A stretch of DNA of 64,000 nt from Glaciecola sp. HTCC2999 (lineage in GTDB: Bacteria > Pseudomonadota > Gammaproteobacteria > Enterobacterales > Alteromonadaceae). The position numbers were made by a program, and so were the translations under genes. The notes under the pieces are model-generated. The model saw only the letters and a program-made list of their open reading frames with translations, did no database searches and had not been told where the DNA came from. This document shows, one piece after another, positions 46,172-55,813 of the stretch (positions are counted from its first letter, which is position 1; every line of letters begins with the position of its first letter). The stretch covers positions 40,265 through 104,264 of the forward strand of contig NZ_DS989814.1 in the NCBI RefSeq assembly GCF_000155775.1, written 5' to 3'.

Positions 46172-48202
46172 ATGATCTCTAATTTAGGATATTGTGTTGC
46201 CTCAGCAGGATTTGTATTCTTGCTGTTTTTATTATTGACAGTGCGTCAAGGTGGGAAAGTTAAACTTCTGCTCATACTTGCTGTTGTGTCTAATTTGGTG
46301 TGGACGTTAGGATACAATAGTTGGATTTTCCCTGAGTCTGGACTTGATCAACACCTAACATTTGATTTATTGAAACAAGTCAGTTGGTGTGTGTTCCTAT
46401 GTATGGTCCTGCATAATCAATTGTCGGATACATTTCATTCGCGTTATAAAAAATTTAGATGGCTCGGATGGAGCATTCTATTTCTTACCATCGCAATCGT
46501 ATGGCTAATCACGGTCCCTGTGTCTAAGGTTTATTTGATTTATACGATAACAGCGCTAACGTTAATCCTCTTGTTAGTCATTTTGCAGCAACAAGCTGCC
46601 GAGAAAAAATGGGCTTTCATACCATTGATGTTATACCTAGTGATCATCAATATCTTTGATGTCGCCTGGTATGCATACAGTACTGAAGAGGCTGTGCTAG
46701 ATGCGAATTATATCGTTGTCAGAGGTTATGTTTATGCCTTGATGATCCCGTTTCTATTCTTGGCTGTTCGGCGCATGGAGCACTGGGGGATCAAGATATT
46801 TATATCGCGAGATATTATATTACACAGCACGCTATTGAGTGTAGCAGTCATATATGTATTCATTATGATCGTGCTTGGGTATATTTTTTCAAACTCCAGG
46901 GAATTCTGGAACACTTCAATTTTCGTCGGCATGATCATTCTATCGCTCATTCCTATCATGATATTGTTTTTATCGAGTCATATCCGCAATACATTTAAGG
47001 TGTTTATTATTAAACACTTTTTTGCAAATCAATTCGATTATCGAGCACAATGGGTTGAGTTAACTAATATACTGGCTAAAGGGGATGGTGGTATCTCCGA
47101 AGTTTATCAAACTGCCTTGCAAGGACTGATGAACTCGGTAAATTACGATAATGGCATATTGTGTAAGTTGGCGGGTTCTCATTATCAAATAGTGGCGAAT
47201 TCTAAGGCGCCCCCCCCGAGTGTTCCGGATGATCATTTATTGATGCAAGCGATTGCTTTTTTAAAGCAAAAGTCTTGGCTGATTGATTTGCATGAATTAC
47301 AAGTTAAACCTGAAAATTACATCGGTTTAGATATTGAATTACATGAAATCAGTGCCACTCAATATCAGTTTATTTTACCCATTTATCGCAATAGTGAATT
47401 ATGGGGAATCGCTGTGTTGTTTACACAAAGTGGTATTATCCGAAAGCTAAACTGGGAATTACGAGATTATTTAAATGCGGTATTAGCGCAGGTGAGTAAT
47501 TATGTATTGCATTATGAGGCGTCGAGAGAAGTTGCTGAAAATATGCAATTTTCAGCATTCAATCGTATGTCGGCATTTGTCGTCCACGACTTGAAAAACG
47601 TGATGGCGCAAGTTGAATTGATTTTATGTAACGCTCAGCAACATAAATCTAATCCTGATTTTATAGATGATACGTTTGAAACATTGAAATTCACGCAATC
47701 TCGAATGCAAAATATGCTTAAACAACTGACCGAAAAACAGCTGACTTCCGCACATAAAATGCAGCCAATAGATGTATGTAAGATTATTCAAGCGGTTATT
47801 ACGCAAAAGTGCGCCGCCTACAAACCGATACCTAGATTAGAGCATGAGCTTGTGGAAGCGGTAAGAGGTGATAGTGAAAAATTGAGTAATGTGTTTTATC
47901 ACTTGATCAATAATGCTCAAGAAGCTTCACCCAAGGATGGTTGTGTCACAATCCATGTCACCCAAAGTGACAATATCAATATGGTTAAAATAGTGATTAA
48001 GGATACTGGACATGGCATGAGTAAGACGTTTATTGATGAATGTCTATTCACGCCTTTCTATACGACTAAAGGTAATGCGGGTATGGGTATTGGTGCATAT
48101 GACGCGAAACAATACATTGAAGGAATTGGCGGAAGTATTAAAGTGAATAGCCGAGAAAATTTAGGCTCTACTTTTACGGTGTTACTGCCGATATATACCT
48201 AA
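46172..48202 (+). CDS. prsK: PrsK-type membrane sensor histidine kinase
   Basis: A 676-residue kinase. About eight or nine hydrophobic segments fill residues 1-270, followed by a GAF-like sensor region (about 295-445), the phospho-acceptor H472 in FVVHDLKNVMAQ, and the ATPase boxes NNAQEAS, DTGHGMS and TKGNAGMGIGAYDAKQYIEGIGG. This build matches PrsK, the kinase found with XrtA exosortase/PEP-CTERM exopolysaccharide systems. The regulator PrsR follows after 23 bases. No exosortase, PEP-CTERM or EPS genes are in the window. Confidence 0.85.
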   Translation: MISNLGYCVASAGFVFLLFLLLTVRQGGKVKLLLILAVVSNLVWTLGYNSWIFPESGLDQHLTFDLLKQVSWCVFLCMVLHNQLSDTFHSRYKKFRWLGWSILFLTIAIVWLITVPVSKVYLIYTITALTLILLLVILQQQAAEKKWAFIPLMLYLVIINIFDVAWYAYSTEEAVLDANYIVVRGYVYALMIPFLFLAVRRMEHWGIKIFISRDIILHSTLLSVAVIYVFIMIVLGYIFSNSREFWNTSIFVGMIILSLIPIMILFLSSHIRNTFKVFIIKHFFANQFDYRAQWVELTNILAKGDGGISEVYQTALQGLMNSVNYDNGILCKLAGSHYQIVANSKAPPPSVPDDHLLMQAIAFLKQKSWLIDLHELQVKPENYIGLDIELHEISATQYQFILPIYRNSELWGIAVLFTQSGIIRKLNWELRDYLNAVLAQVSNYVLHYEASREVAENMQFSAFNRMSAFVVHDLKNVMAQVELILCNAQQHKSNPDFIDDTFETLKFTQSRMQNMLKQLTEKQLTSAHKMQPIDVCKIIQAVITQKCAAYKPIPRLEHELVEAVRGDSEKLSNVFYHLINNAQEASPKDGCVTIHVTQSDNINMVKIVIKDTGHGMSKTFIDECLFTPFYTTKGNAGMGIGAYDAKQYIEGIGGSIKVNSRENLGSTFTVLLPIYT

Positions 48203-48225
48203 TCAAAGTTCATCAAGGATAGAAT

Positions 48226-49584
48226 ATGAGTAAGGTATTAATCGTCGATGATGATTTAGGGATCCAAAAACAGTTAAAGTGGAGTTTATCTGATTTTGAC
48301 GTGGTATTTGCAGATAATCGAGAATCGGCTATTACGCAATTACGTCGTCACGAACCGGCCGTCATAACATTAGATTTAGGCCTGCCACCAGATCCTGCCA
48401 ATGCTTCTGAAGGCTTAAAAGTTCTCGAAGAAGTACTTATGCTTGCGCCCTACACTAAAGTAATCGTCGTGACGGGCAATAATGATAAAACACATGCGCT
48501 GCAGGCTATAGAATTGGGGGCTTATGATTTTTATCAAAAACCGATTGACTCAGATACCATTAAAATTTTAATTTCACGGGCGTTATACGTATCTAGCTTA
48601 GAACGAGAAAACCGCCGTTTAGCTCTCTCTCGACAGCATTTAGGTCCTATTATAGGCGTGTCTGAGTCTATCCAAAACGTCAGTAGGCGTGTTGAGAAAA
48701 TAGCTAAAACTGATATTTCGACTTTATTATTGGGTGAAAGTGGAACGGGTAAAGAGGTTTTTGCTAGGCTTATACATGAGGGAAGTTCACGGGTAGACAA
48801 ACCGTTTGTAGCGATTAATTGCGCCTCGATTCCAGAAAATTTATTGGAAAGTGAGTTGTTTGGGTATGAAAAAGGTGCATTTACTGGCGCTAATAAAACC
48901 ACACTAGGAAAGATTGAGACGGCGCAAGGTGGTACGTTATTTTTAGATGAAATTGGTGATATGCCTATCAGTCTTCAGGCAAAAATGTTGCGCTTCCTTC
49001 AAGAACGCGTCATTGAGCGGGTTGGTGGGCGGAGTGAAATTAGTGTTGATATCCGCGTAATATGTGCGACTCACCGTGATATCCAAACGATGGTTAGCCA
49101 CGAAAGCTTTCGTGAAGATTTGTTTTATAGAATCGGCGAAATAATCATTAACATTCCACCATTACGAGATCGTGAAAGTGACGTGTTGTTATTAGCAAAA
49201 ACTTTCTTAAAGCAGTATACCCATGATTATGGAAGCAAAGTAAAAGGATTTAGCGATTCTGCGATGGCAGCCATGTTACATTATCAATGGCCAGGTAATA
49301 TTAGGGAATTACAAAACAAGTTAAAGTCTGCCGTGATTTTAGCTGAGGGAACAATTATTCATGCCGATGACTTATCGATAATGCCTGGCAATGAAGATGA
49401 AGTCTTGGAAGTATTCAATTTACGCTCGGTAAGAGCCGAAGCAGAAAGTCGCGCTATTCGACGAGCGTTTACTCAAGCCGACAAAAATATGTCAAAAACA
49501 GCTGCATTATTAGGCGTGACCCGGCCCACCTTGTATACACTTTTGGATAAATATCATCTTGATGATTTGAAAAATAATGCGTAA
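48226..49584 (+). CDS. prsR: PrsR-type sigma-54-dependent response regulator
   Basis: A 452-residue NtrC-type activator: receiver domain with phosphorylation site D50 and K105, AAA+ domain with Walker A GESGTGKE at 170-177 and the sigma-54 contact loop GAFTGA at 217-222, and a Fis-type C-terminal helix-turn-helix (MSKTAALLGVTRPTLYTLLDKY). The receiver segment VITLDLGLPPDPANASEGL is characteristic of PEP-CTERM-box response regulators. It should activate sigma-54 promoters of EPS/PEP-CTERM genes located elsewhere (inference). Confidence 0.87.
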   Translation: MSKVLIVDDDLGIQKQLKWSLSDFDVVFADNRESAITQLRRHEPAVITLDLGLPPDPANASEGLKVLEEVLMLAPYTKVIVVTGNNDKTHALQAIELGAYDFYQKPIDSDTIKILISRALYVSSLERENRRLALSRQHLGPIIGVSESIQNVSRRVEKIAKTDISTLLLGESGTGKEVFARLIHEGSSRVDKPFVAINCASIPENLLESELFGYEKGAFTGANKTTLGKIETAQGGTLFLDEIGDMPISLQAKMLRFLQERVIERVGGRSEISVDIRVICATHRDIQTMVSHESFREDLFYRIGEIIINIPPLRDRESDVLLLAKTFLKQYTHDYGSKVKGFSDSAMAAMLHYQWPGNIRELQNKLKSAVILAEGTIIHADDLSIMPGNEDEVLEVFNLRSVRAEAESRAIRRAFTQADKNMSKTAALLGVTRPTLYTLLDKYHLDDLKNNA

Positions 49585-49712
49585 TAATTTCATATTAATA
49601 ACGCATGTTGCTAATGTTCTGATGACAGTGTCATAATACAAACAATTATGAGTGTGTTGCATCATATTTCAGGTATGGATTCTGTGTCATTTTAATATTA
49701 GGAAACACAAAC

Positions 49713-50759
49713 ATGTTGAGACTGTTAGTTCGGTTGAGTGTTATTGTCATTTGTGGTGTTAGCTTTAGCTCGTCTTCAACTGCAGACAGCAGCCTAGATA
49801 CGATATCTATGTCTTTTTCTCAATTACATTCACCCCGTTTAGGTGCAAATAAGACATGTGTTCAACCCATTGTGTTGAATGATAAAAATAGTCGTGTTAT
49901 TCAATATTGTGCCAACCAGCTTCGTAATGACGGTAATGCGCCATTTATGCTGTTGCATCAAGGTGTCACAACACAAGTCGTGGTATTATTACATGGTTTG
50001 AGTGACTCGCCTTATTACATGCGCTCAATCGCAACAACACTACATGAAGCAGGTTATAATGTCGTTGTGGGTTTATTACCTGGCCATGGCGTTGATGAGC
50101 CTATTAAGGTCTTACACTCAGCGGAATTAGCAACGCTTTGGCGTGATTATACCGCTCAGCTTATTCAGTTAGCTCAGCCGCTTGGAGATAACCTAGTCAT
50201 TGGTGGATTTTCGACTGGAGGAGCACTCGCAACCGATTACATGCTTGACAATTTATCACAGGTTGATGGGTTAATGTTGTTTTCGGGGGCGTTACGTCTG
50301 GCAGATAATGCTGAAACCTTATCCAAAATTCCATTTGCTAAGTGGCTGAGTCGAATGATAGATGGCGATTATGCGACTGCTTCTCTTAATCCTTATAAAT
50401 ATCCTGAAGTTTCCAATCATGCCGCTTTGGTGTTAATGGATATTATCCGTGATATTCGTCAAAAATTAGCCGATTCGACTGGGATTACTATTCCAATCTT
50501 CGCTGCGCATTCACAATCAGATCAAGTGACTCCAATAGCAGGGATCCAGGAATTAATTAGTTATGCTGTCGCACCGCATACTTTGTTTGAAATCGATGCT
50601 AGTATGAATGTATGCCATGCCAATCTTCCCTTGAATCAAGCACAAGTATCCCAAATAGGGGGCAATGATGCGAACCCTCTATCTAATTGTGATGCGCTAA
50701 AAGCTAACCCAGTACATCATCATATGATGGCGATGGCAGTGAATTTTTTATCAAAATAA
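49713..50759 (+). CDS. Secreted alpha/beta hydrolase (esterase/lipase-like)
   Basis: A 348-residue protein with a signal peptide (hydrophobic 3-20, cut likely before DSSLDT). The oxyanion region is VVLLHGLSDSPYYM, the nucleophile S167 sits in GFSTG, the acid is in AHSQSDQVTP, and the catalytic histidine is probably in NPVHHHMM near the C-terminus. Several cysteines suggest disulfides in the periplasm. The substrate is unknown. It is followed after 18 bases by a small membrane protein gene. Confidence 0.85.
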   Translation: MLRLLVRLSVIVICGVSFSSSSTADSSLDTISMSFSQLHSPRLGANKTCVQPIVLNDKNSRVIQYCANQLRNDGNAPFMLLHQGVTTQVVVLLHGLSDSPYYMRSIATTLHEAGYNVVVGLLPGHGVDEPIKVLHSAELATLWRDYTAQLIQLAQPLGDNLVIGGFSTGGALATDYMLDNLSQVDGLMLFSGALRLADNAETLSKIPFAKWLSRMIDGDYATASLNPYKYPEVSNHAALVLMDIIRDIRQKLADSTGITIPIFAAHSQSDQVTPIAGIQELISYAVAPHTLFEIDASMNVCHANLPLNQAQVSQIGGNDANPLSNCDALKANPVHHHMMAMAVNFLSK

Positions 50760-50777
50760 TTAAATAAGGATACGCCA

Positions 50778-51053
50778 ATGAGAGGTTTCTTTTGGATCAT
50801 TATCGCCATATATGTATTTTTATATTTTTATGCGGTGTGGTTGTATGAAGAGTTCAGTATATGGATGGCGCTAGCGATTGTAATCGCCATCGGGTTACAA
50901 GTTTACTTTATGAAAAAACGTAAAGAGGTGTTAGCTGAACAAGAACAAGCACCGGTAAAAGTTGAAATGAAACCGTTATCGTTTTGGAAATCACCTTTCC
51001 CTTACTTAGGAATCGCGTTTTTTACTTATATTGGGATCTTGATTTTGTTATAG
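50778..51053 (+). CDS. Small inner-membrane protein, function unknown
   Basis: A 91-residue protein with three hydrophobic segments (about 4-21, 28-45 and 75-91) and a short Lys/Glu-rich loop (MKKRKEVLAEQEQ). The ribosome site AAGGA is present upstream. I do not recognise the family. It is co-directional with the secreted hydrolase and probably in its operon. Confidence 0.65.
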   Translation: MRGFFWIIIAIYVFLYFYAVWLYEEFSIWMALAIVIAIGLQVYFMKKRKEVLAEQEQAPVKVEMKPLSFWKSPFPYLGIAFFTYIGILILL

Positions 51054-51061
51054 TCCCTATG

Positions 51062-51112
51062 AAGGATAAAACTGTGTATTTTATCTCCAGTTTTATCCTT
51101 GGGAGGATAAAA
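51062..51112 (+). repeat. Alternative hairpin element (three-arm inverted repeat)
   Basis: AAGGATAAAACTG (51062-51074) is fully complementary to CAGTTTTATCCTT (51088-51100), a 13-base stem. The second arm can instead pair with AGGATAAAA (51104-51112), a 9-base stem with a 4-base loop. The two stems are mutually exclusive. No T run follows the first stem, so it is not a simple terminator. It lies between the small membrane gene and the SapC-family gene. Confidence 0.6.
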
Positions 51113-51239
51113 TCTATCAATATAGACCCGCTTTGTTACAAATTTGTCACAAAATGATGTTTCTACATGACATCAAGGTTGTTTTTTCAGATAATCACAC
51201 CATAACTATATAATCTAAATAAACAATGAGAATATATCC

Positions 51240-52019
51240 ATGGCAATGAATTACGTACCACTAGATAAAGCAGTCCACAAAGATCTTAAACTTTCGACTC
51301 AAAATAACTTTGCATTTACCCAGAATACTCACTTAGCAGCAGCGTCTATCCGCGAATTTGCTCAGTTAGCGGGTGCTATCCCAATGGTATTCATCAAAGA
51401 TGAGCAAACCGGTAATCATCACACAGTATGTATGTTAGGTATTGAGAAAGAATCAAACTTATTCTTTGCTGAAGATCGTTGGCAAGCGCCTCAAGTCCCA
51501 ATGAATATTCAGCGTTACCCATTTGACATTCGTCCAGACAACGGCAATTTAGGCGTATTTATTGATGATGCTTCTGATTTGATCACTGACGATGGTGCTG
51601 CGTTATTCACTGAAGACGGTGAGGCTGCTGATCTATTGAAAAATCGCTTAGAGTTTTTAGATTATCTTGCAAACTCAGAGCGTTTAACACAAGAATTTAT
51701 CAAGAAAGTCGTTGAATTAGATCTATTAACTGAAATTGAAATTCGTATGGTTAACCAAGCTGGTGAGCGTCGAGCTATTACCGGCATGTTAAGTATTGAC
51801 GAAAATAAATTATTCAATCTTAAAGATGAAGATATTGTTGAGTTACATAAAAAAGGTTTCTCAGGTGCAATATACGCATTAATGATGTCATTAAGCCAAT
51901 TGAATCGTTTAGTTGAATTATCTAACAAAACGGATAAGCCGATTCGTTCATTACAGATTGTAAATTTAGCAGCAGAAGCAGCGGCTAAAGCAAAAGCAGA
52001 AGCTGAGCAAGCAGAGTAA
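51240..52019 (+). CDS. SapC family protein
   Basis: A 259-residue soluble protein. NYVPLDKAVHKDLKL, EFAQLAGAIPMVF and RWQAPQVPMNIQRYPFDIR are the N-terminal SapC-family blocks, and GLMLN-type sequences are replaced here by GNLGVFIDD. The C-terminus is Ala/Lys/Glu-rich. The family name comes from a surface-layer-associated gene, but the function is not established and no secretion signal is visible. It has a monocistronic layout with its own strong terminator. Confidence 0.85.
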   Translation: MAMNYVPLDKAVHKDLKLSTQNNFAFTQNTHLAAASIREFAQLAGAIPMVFIKDEQTGNHHTVCMLGIEKESNLFFAEDRWQAPQVPMNIQRYPFDIRPDNGNLGVFIDDASDLITDDGAALFTEDGEAADLLKNRLEFLDYLANSERLTQEFIKKVVELDLLTEIEIRMVNQAGERRAITGMLSIDENKLFNLKDEDIVELHKKGFSGAIYALMMSLSQLNRLVELSNKTDKPIRSLQIVNLAAEAAAKAKAEAEQAE

Positions 52020-52068
52020 TACGAACACAGAGAAGCTTAATACTTCTTCCCATCAAAGATGATGTGTA

Positions 52069-52104
52069 AAACCATTACATTAAATAATGTAATGGTTTTT
52101 TTTT
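52069..52104 (+). terminator. Strong terminator after the SapC-family gene
   Basis: Perfect 12-base stem AAACCATTACAT (52069-52080) / ATGTAATGGTTT (52087-52098), a 6-base loop and nine T's. It separates the SapC gene from the division cluster. Confidence 0.95.
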
Positions 52105-52187
52105 ACCTGCGGATTAGCCAAATCCATTGATGACTTTGATTGAAATTAAGTCTTATTCACAAACCTATTTTTTCTTTGTTTTTTGTC

Positions 52188-52216
52188 TTGACGTGGATCA
52201 AAGAACACCATAAACT
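52188..52216 (+). promoter_or_regulatory. mraZ (dcw cluster) promoter
   Basis: TTGACG at 52188-52193 and TAAACT at 52211-52216 are separated by 17 bases. The predicted start is near 52223, immediately before the MraZ boxes, about 140 bases upstream of mraZ. Confidence 0.7.
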
Positions 52217-52223
52217 GAAAAAT

Positions 52224-52248
52224 GTGGGGAAAAGTGGTGTAATGTGGA
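52224..52248 (+). promoter_or_regulatory. MraZ operator
   Basis: Three direct GTGG repeats at 52224, 52234 and 52244, spaced exactly 10 bases apart. This matches the E. coli mra operator (TGGG-type repeats with 5-base spacers just downstream of the promoter), where MraZ represses its own cluster. Confidence 0.85.
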
Positions 52249-52363
52249 TCAATTCATATAAGGATATACGAATGATTTGTCGTCTGTGACAACTTGATTA
52301 GCATTTTATGCCACTGTAATTATAAGAAAAAGTCTCAATTTATTATTATTATAGGGTCTGCAA

Positions 52364-52822
52364 ATGTTCCGCGGTGCTAATGCAATCAATCTTGATGTGA
52401 AAGGTCGAGTGGCTATACCAACAAGGTATCGTCAATCGCTCCTGGATGATTGTGCGGGACGAATGGTTTGTACTATAGATACAATGCAAAAGTGCTTATT
52501 GCTTTACCCACTCCACGAATGGGAAGAAATTGAGCTCAAGTTACAAAAATTATCCACTACCAATCCCCATGAACGACGTTTACGCCGTCTATTGCTAGGT
52601 TATGCAATGGAAGGTGATATGGACAAAAACGGACGTTTTCATTTATCCACTCCCTTGCGCCAGCATGCCAAACTAGATAAGCAAATTATGCTAGTTGGAC
52701 AATTAAACAAATTTGAAATTTGGGACGCCGATTTATGGCAACAACAAATTGAATTAGATGTACAAACAGAACAGTTGGGTGATTTTGAGCTCACTGAACG
52801 TCTACAGGACTTCTCCTTATGA
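52364..52822 (+). CDS. mraZ: Transcriptional regulator MraZ
   Basis: A 152-residue protein of two SpoVT/AbrB-like half-domains: [22 protein letters not shown] at the start and [19 protein letters not shown] in the second half. MraZ forms a ring and binds GTGG repeats in its own promoter, found here at 52224-52248. First gene of the dcw cluster; its stop overlaps the start of rsmH. Confidence 0.98.
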   Translation: MFRGANAINLDVKGRVAIPTRYRQSLLDDCAGRMVCTIDTMQKCLLLYPLHEWEEIELKLQKLSTTNPHERRLRRLLLGYAMEGDMDKNGRFHLSTPLRQHAKLDKQIMLVGQLNKFEIWDADLWQQQIELDVQTEQLGDFELTERLQDFSL

Positions 52823-53751
52823 TGGATCCTGCACACACCTCTGTTTTACTACACGAATGTATTGAGGGTTTAGCCATTAAACCTGATGGTATATACATTG
52901 ATGCGACATTTGGTCGAGGAGGGCATTCTAGCTATATCCTTAATGCGCTGGGTGAGCATGGTCGTTTAATTGCATTTGATCGCGATCCTGCCGCGATTGA
53001 AGCCGCCCAAAAATTTGTTAATGACCCACGTTTTACGATAGTACATAGCGCCTTTGCACAGATGGATGAAGTGCCATTAACAGCTGGTTTAATAGATCAA
53101 GTAGATGGTGTACTAATGGATTTAGGTGTTTCATCGCCACAATTAGATGATTCTAGCCGAGGGTTCAGTTTTTTACGCGATGGCCCCTTAGATATGCGTA
53201 TGGACACAAGTACTGGTGTCAGCGCTGAACAATGGCTTGCGCATGCTGACGAACAAGATATTGCACAGGTCATCAAAGAGTTTGGTGAAGAAAAGTTTGG
53301 TAAGCGTATCGCACATGCCATTGTCAATACGCGTGTTCACACCCCGATTAATTCGACTTTACAACTAGCCGCCATCATTGCTGAAGCAATGCCGGTCAAA
53401 GATAAACACAAACATCCTGCAACCCGAGCCTTTCAGGGGATCCGAATTTATATTAATAGTGAACTCGATCAATTGCGCGATGGGTTAAAAGCCGCGGTTA
53501 AATTACTTAAACCGACCGGAAGATTGGCGGCGATAAGCTTCCATTCTTTGGAGGATCGTATGGTTAAGCGGTTTATGCGTGAACAAAGTAAAGGGAAAAA
53601 TGTCCCCCATAATATGCCTATTCTTCAAGCTGAGATTGATGCTGATAAAGTGCTCAAGTTAATCGGCAAGGCAATCAAACCTAGTGATGAAGAGGTGTCT
53701 AATAATCCACGATCCCGTAGTTCTGTGTTACGGGTTGCGGAGAAACTATGA
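52819..53751 (+). CDS. rsmH: 16S rRNA (cytosine-1402-N4)-methyltransferase
   Basis: A 310-residue SAM-dependent enzyme: [33 protein letters not shown] (SAM loop), [20 protein letters not shown] and [14 protein letters not shown]. It methylates the base of C1402, the same nucleotide whose ribose is modified by RsmI encoded at the left edge of this window. Two adjacent ATGs (52819 and 52822) overlap the mraZ stop. Confidence 0.98.
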   Translation: MMDPAHTSVLLHECIEGLAIKPDGIYIDATFGRGGHSSYILNALGEHGRLIAFDRDPAAIEAAQKFVNDPRFTIVHSAFAQMDEVPLTAGLIDQVDGVLMDLGVSSPQLDDSSRGFSFLRDGPLDMRMDTSTGVSAEQWLAHADEQDIAQVIKEFGEEKFGKRIAHAIVNTRVHTPINSTLQLAAIIAEAMPVKDKHKHPATRAFQGIRIYINSELDQLRDGLKAAVKLLKPTGRLAAISFHSLEDRMVKRFMREQSKGKNVPHNMPILQAEIDADKVLKLIGKAIKPSDEEVSNNPRSRSSVLRVAEKL

Positions 53752-54062
53752 CTTCTCAACGCCATAATTTAGTAGATATTTTGTTAACAGATTTAACCCG
53801 CAATTTTGTGCGGGTTTTGTTGTTTTTAGCCGTTATGGCCTCTGCCTTCGGTGTCGTGCTTAGCGCACAGTATAATCGTCAATTATCGATTCAAGTAGAA
53901 GCTTTAATGCAGGAACAGGATCGCCTTGATGTTGAATGGCGTCATCTGGTATTAGAACAAAGCGCACTTACCGAACATAATCGCATCGAGACGTTAGTCA
54001 ATAAAAAATTAAATATGAAGCGTCCAGATGTTGATAGTGAAATTGTGGTGAAAATAGAATGA
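53748..54062 (+). CDS. ftsL: Cell division protein FtsL
   Basis: A 104-residue bitopic protein: a short cytoplasmic tail, one membrane segment (about 20-40) and a periplasmic coiled coil ([22 protein letters not shown] region). It forms the FtsQLB complex activating FtsWI. Its ATG overlaps the rsmH stop (ATGA) and its own stop overlaps ftsI in the same way. Confidence 0.94.
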   Translation: MTSQRHNLVDILLTDLTRNFVRVLLFLAVMASAFGVVLSAQYNRQLSIQVEALMQEQDRLDVEWRHLVLEQSALTEHNRIETLVNKKLNMKRPDVDSEIVVKIE

Positions 54063-55801
54063 CAAAAAAACAAACATCACTTAAAGGCGCAACATCTAAT
54101 GTGCTACCTACTACGATTACGTGGCGTTTTACGCTAGTGATAGTTGCGATTGTATTTGTATTTGCAGGTATTGGTGCACGCGCAGCGTATATTCAGGTAA
54201 TTGAACCAGATCAACTGATTAAACAAGGTGATAATCGTTCTAAACGTGTGCGTCAGGCTGCGGTCCACCGTGGTCTAATTGTTGATCGAAATGGACAAGA
54301 ATTAGCTGTGAGTATTCCAGTGCAGGCAATTTGGGCTGATCCAAAAGTTATCGCTCAAAAGAATTCTCTACAAGACAAACGTCGCTGGGAAGCACTAGCA
54401 AAAGTATTGGATCGTGATACTGAAGCATTAATGGCCCGTGTTAGTAATCCAAAGCGTCGATTTGTATATTTGCAACGTCAAGTAACGCCTGCGATGGCTC
54501 AATATGTGGATGACTTAGATATTCCAGGCGTAAATTTAAAAGATGAATCACGTCGTTATTACCCCTCAGGAGAGGTCTCTGCGCATGTTATTGGCTTTAC
54601 TAATGTAGATGATAAAGGTATCGAAGGGATTGAATATTTGTTCAATGACTATTTAACAGGTACGCCAGATAAAAGACTTATTCGCCGTGATGGCCGTGGC
54701 AGACAAGTGGAAGTGATTGATGAAAAGGAAGGTGAAAAAGCCAGTGATCTAGTGTTAACTATCGACCAGCGTATTCAGTCTCTTGCTTATAAAGAAATTA
54801 AAAAAGCCTTAACCGTATATCAGGCACGCTCTGCGTCAGCCTTAGTGGTTGATATCGAAACTGCTGAAGTATTAGCGATGGTAAATGGACCATCATACAA
54901 CCCAAATAATCGTAAAAATACTGGCGCTCATCGCATTCGTAATCGTGTTGTCACTGATGCCTTTGAGCCTGGCTCTTCAGTCAAACCACTCGCGGTGTTA
55001 AGTGCGTTAGAGTTCGGTTCGGTCAATAAAGATAGCATTATTGATACGCATCCAGGCTGGATGCGTTTAGGCGGAAGCCGAGTGTCTGATCCACGCAATC
55101 TTGGTGAACTTGACTTACGTACCATTATTCAAAAATCGAGTAATATGGGCACCTCTAAATTAGCGCTGTCAGTGCCAAAAGAATTTTTACTCGACACTTA
55201 CTATAACATGGGATTAATGAGTGATACTGGGATGAATTTACTTGGAGAAAGCTCCGGTTTATTTCATGAACGTAGTCGCTGGTCGGATTTTGAATTAGCT
55301 ACGTTATCTTTTGGATATGGCATTTCGGTGACAACTGCTCAATTAGCCAGAATGTATACCACACTTGGTAATGGCGGGCTTCACCGTGAATTATCCATTA
55401 TCAAAAATCAACAAGTCAAAGAAGCAGAACAAGTATTTTCGCCAGAAAACACGCAAGCTGTGTTGGAAATGATGGAAACCGTCACGCAAAAAGATGGATC
55501 TGGCAGAAAAGCTGCCGTTAAAGGGTATCGTATTGCAGGTAAGACAGGAACCAGTAGGAAAGCTATTGCCGGTGGTTACGGTGATAACTATGTCAATATC
55601 TTTGCTGGTATAGCTCCGGTATCCGACCCACAAATTGTAGTGGTGGTACTCATAAATGAACCCGGCGGAGATCTGTATCATGCCGGTGATACTGCAGCAC
55701 CCGTGTTCTCAAAAATTATGGGTGGTGCGTTACAAATGCTAAACATTGCACCGGATGCGCAAGAAGCAACTCATATTGCGAATCTAAGTTTGAATGAATG
55801 A
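54059..55801 (+). CDS. ftsI: Septal peptidoglycan transpeptidase FtsI (PBP3)
   Basis: A 580-residue class B PBP with a membrane anchor near 22-44. The pedestal begins HRGLIVDRNGQELAVS. Catalytic motifs are SSVK at 306-309 (SxxK), SSN in IQKSSNMGTSK and KTG in IAGKTGTSRKA. It cross-links septal peptidoglycan with FtsW. In most relatives murE follows here; instead murF starts 12 bases after the stop. Confidence 0.98.
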   Translation: MTKKQTSLKGATSNVLPTTITWRFTLVIVAIVFVFAGIGARAAYIQVIEPDQLIKQGDNRSKRVRQAAVHRGLIVDRNGQELAVSIPVQAIWADPKVIAQKNSLQDKRRWEALAKVLDRDTEALMARVSNPKRRFVYLQRQVTPAMAQYVDDLDIPGVNLKDESRRYYPSGEVSAHVIGFTNVDDKGIEGIEYLFNDYLTGTPDKRLIRRDGRGRQVEVIDEKEGEKASDLVLTIDQRIQSLAYKEIKKALTVYQARSASALVVDIETAEVLAMVNGPSYNPNNRKNTGAHRIRNRVVTDAFEPGSSVKPLAVLSALEFGSVNKDSIIDTHPGWMRLGGSRVSDPRNLGELDLRTIIQKSSNMGTSKLALSVPKEFLLDTYYNMGLMSDTGMNLLGESSGLFHERSRWSDFELATLSFGYGISVTTAQLARMYTTLGNGGLHRELSIIKNQQVKEAEQVFSPENTQAVLEMMETVTQKDGSGRKAAVKGYRIAGKTGTSRKAIAGGYGDNYVNIFAGIAPVSDPQIVVVVLINEPGGDLYHAGDTAAPVFSKIMGGALQMLNIAPDAQEATHIANLSLNE

Positions 55802-55813
55802 GGCTATATTGAA

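Noticed and set aside
46172-52019. PEP-CTERM substrate or exosortase gene near prsK/prsR
   Set aside because: None of the neighbouring proteins ends in a PEP motif plus membrane helix and basic tail, and none resembles an exosortase.
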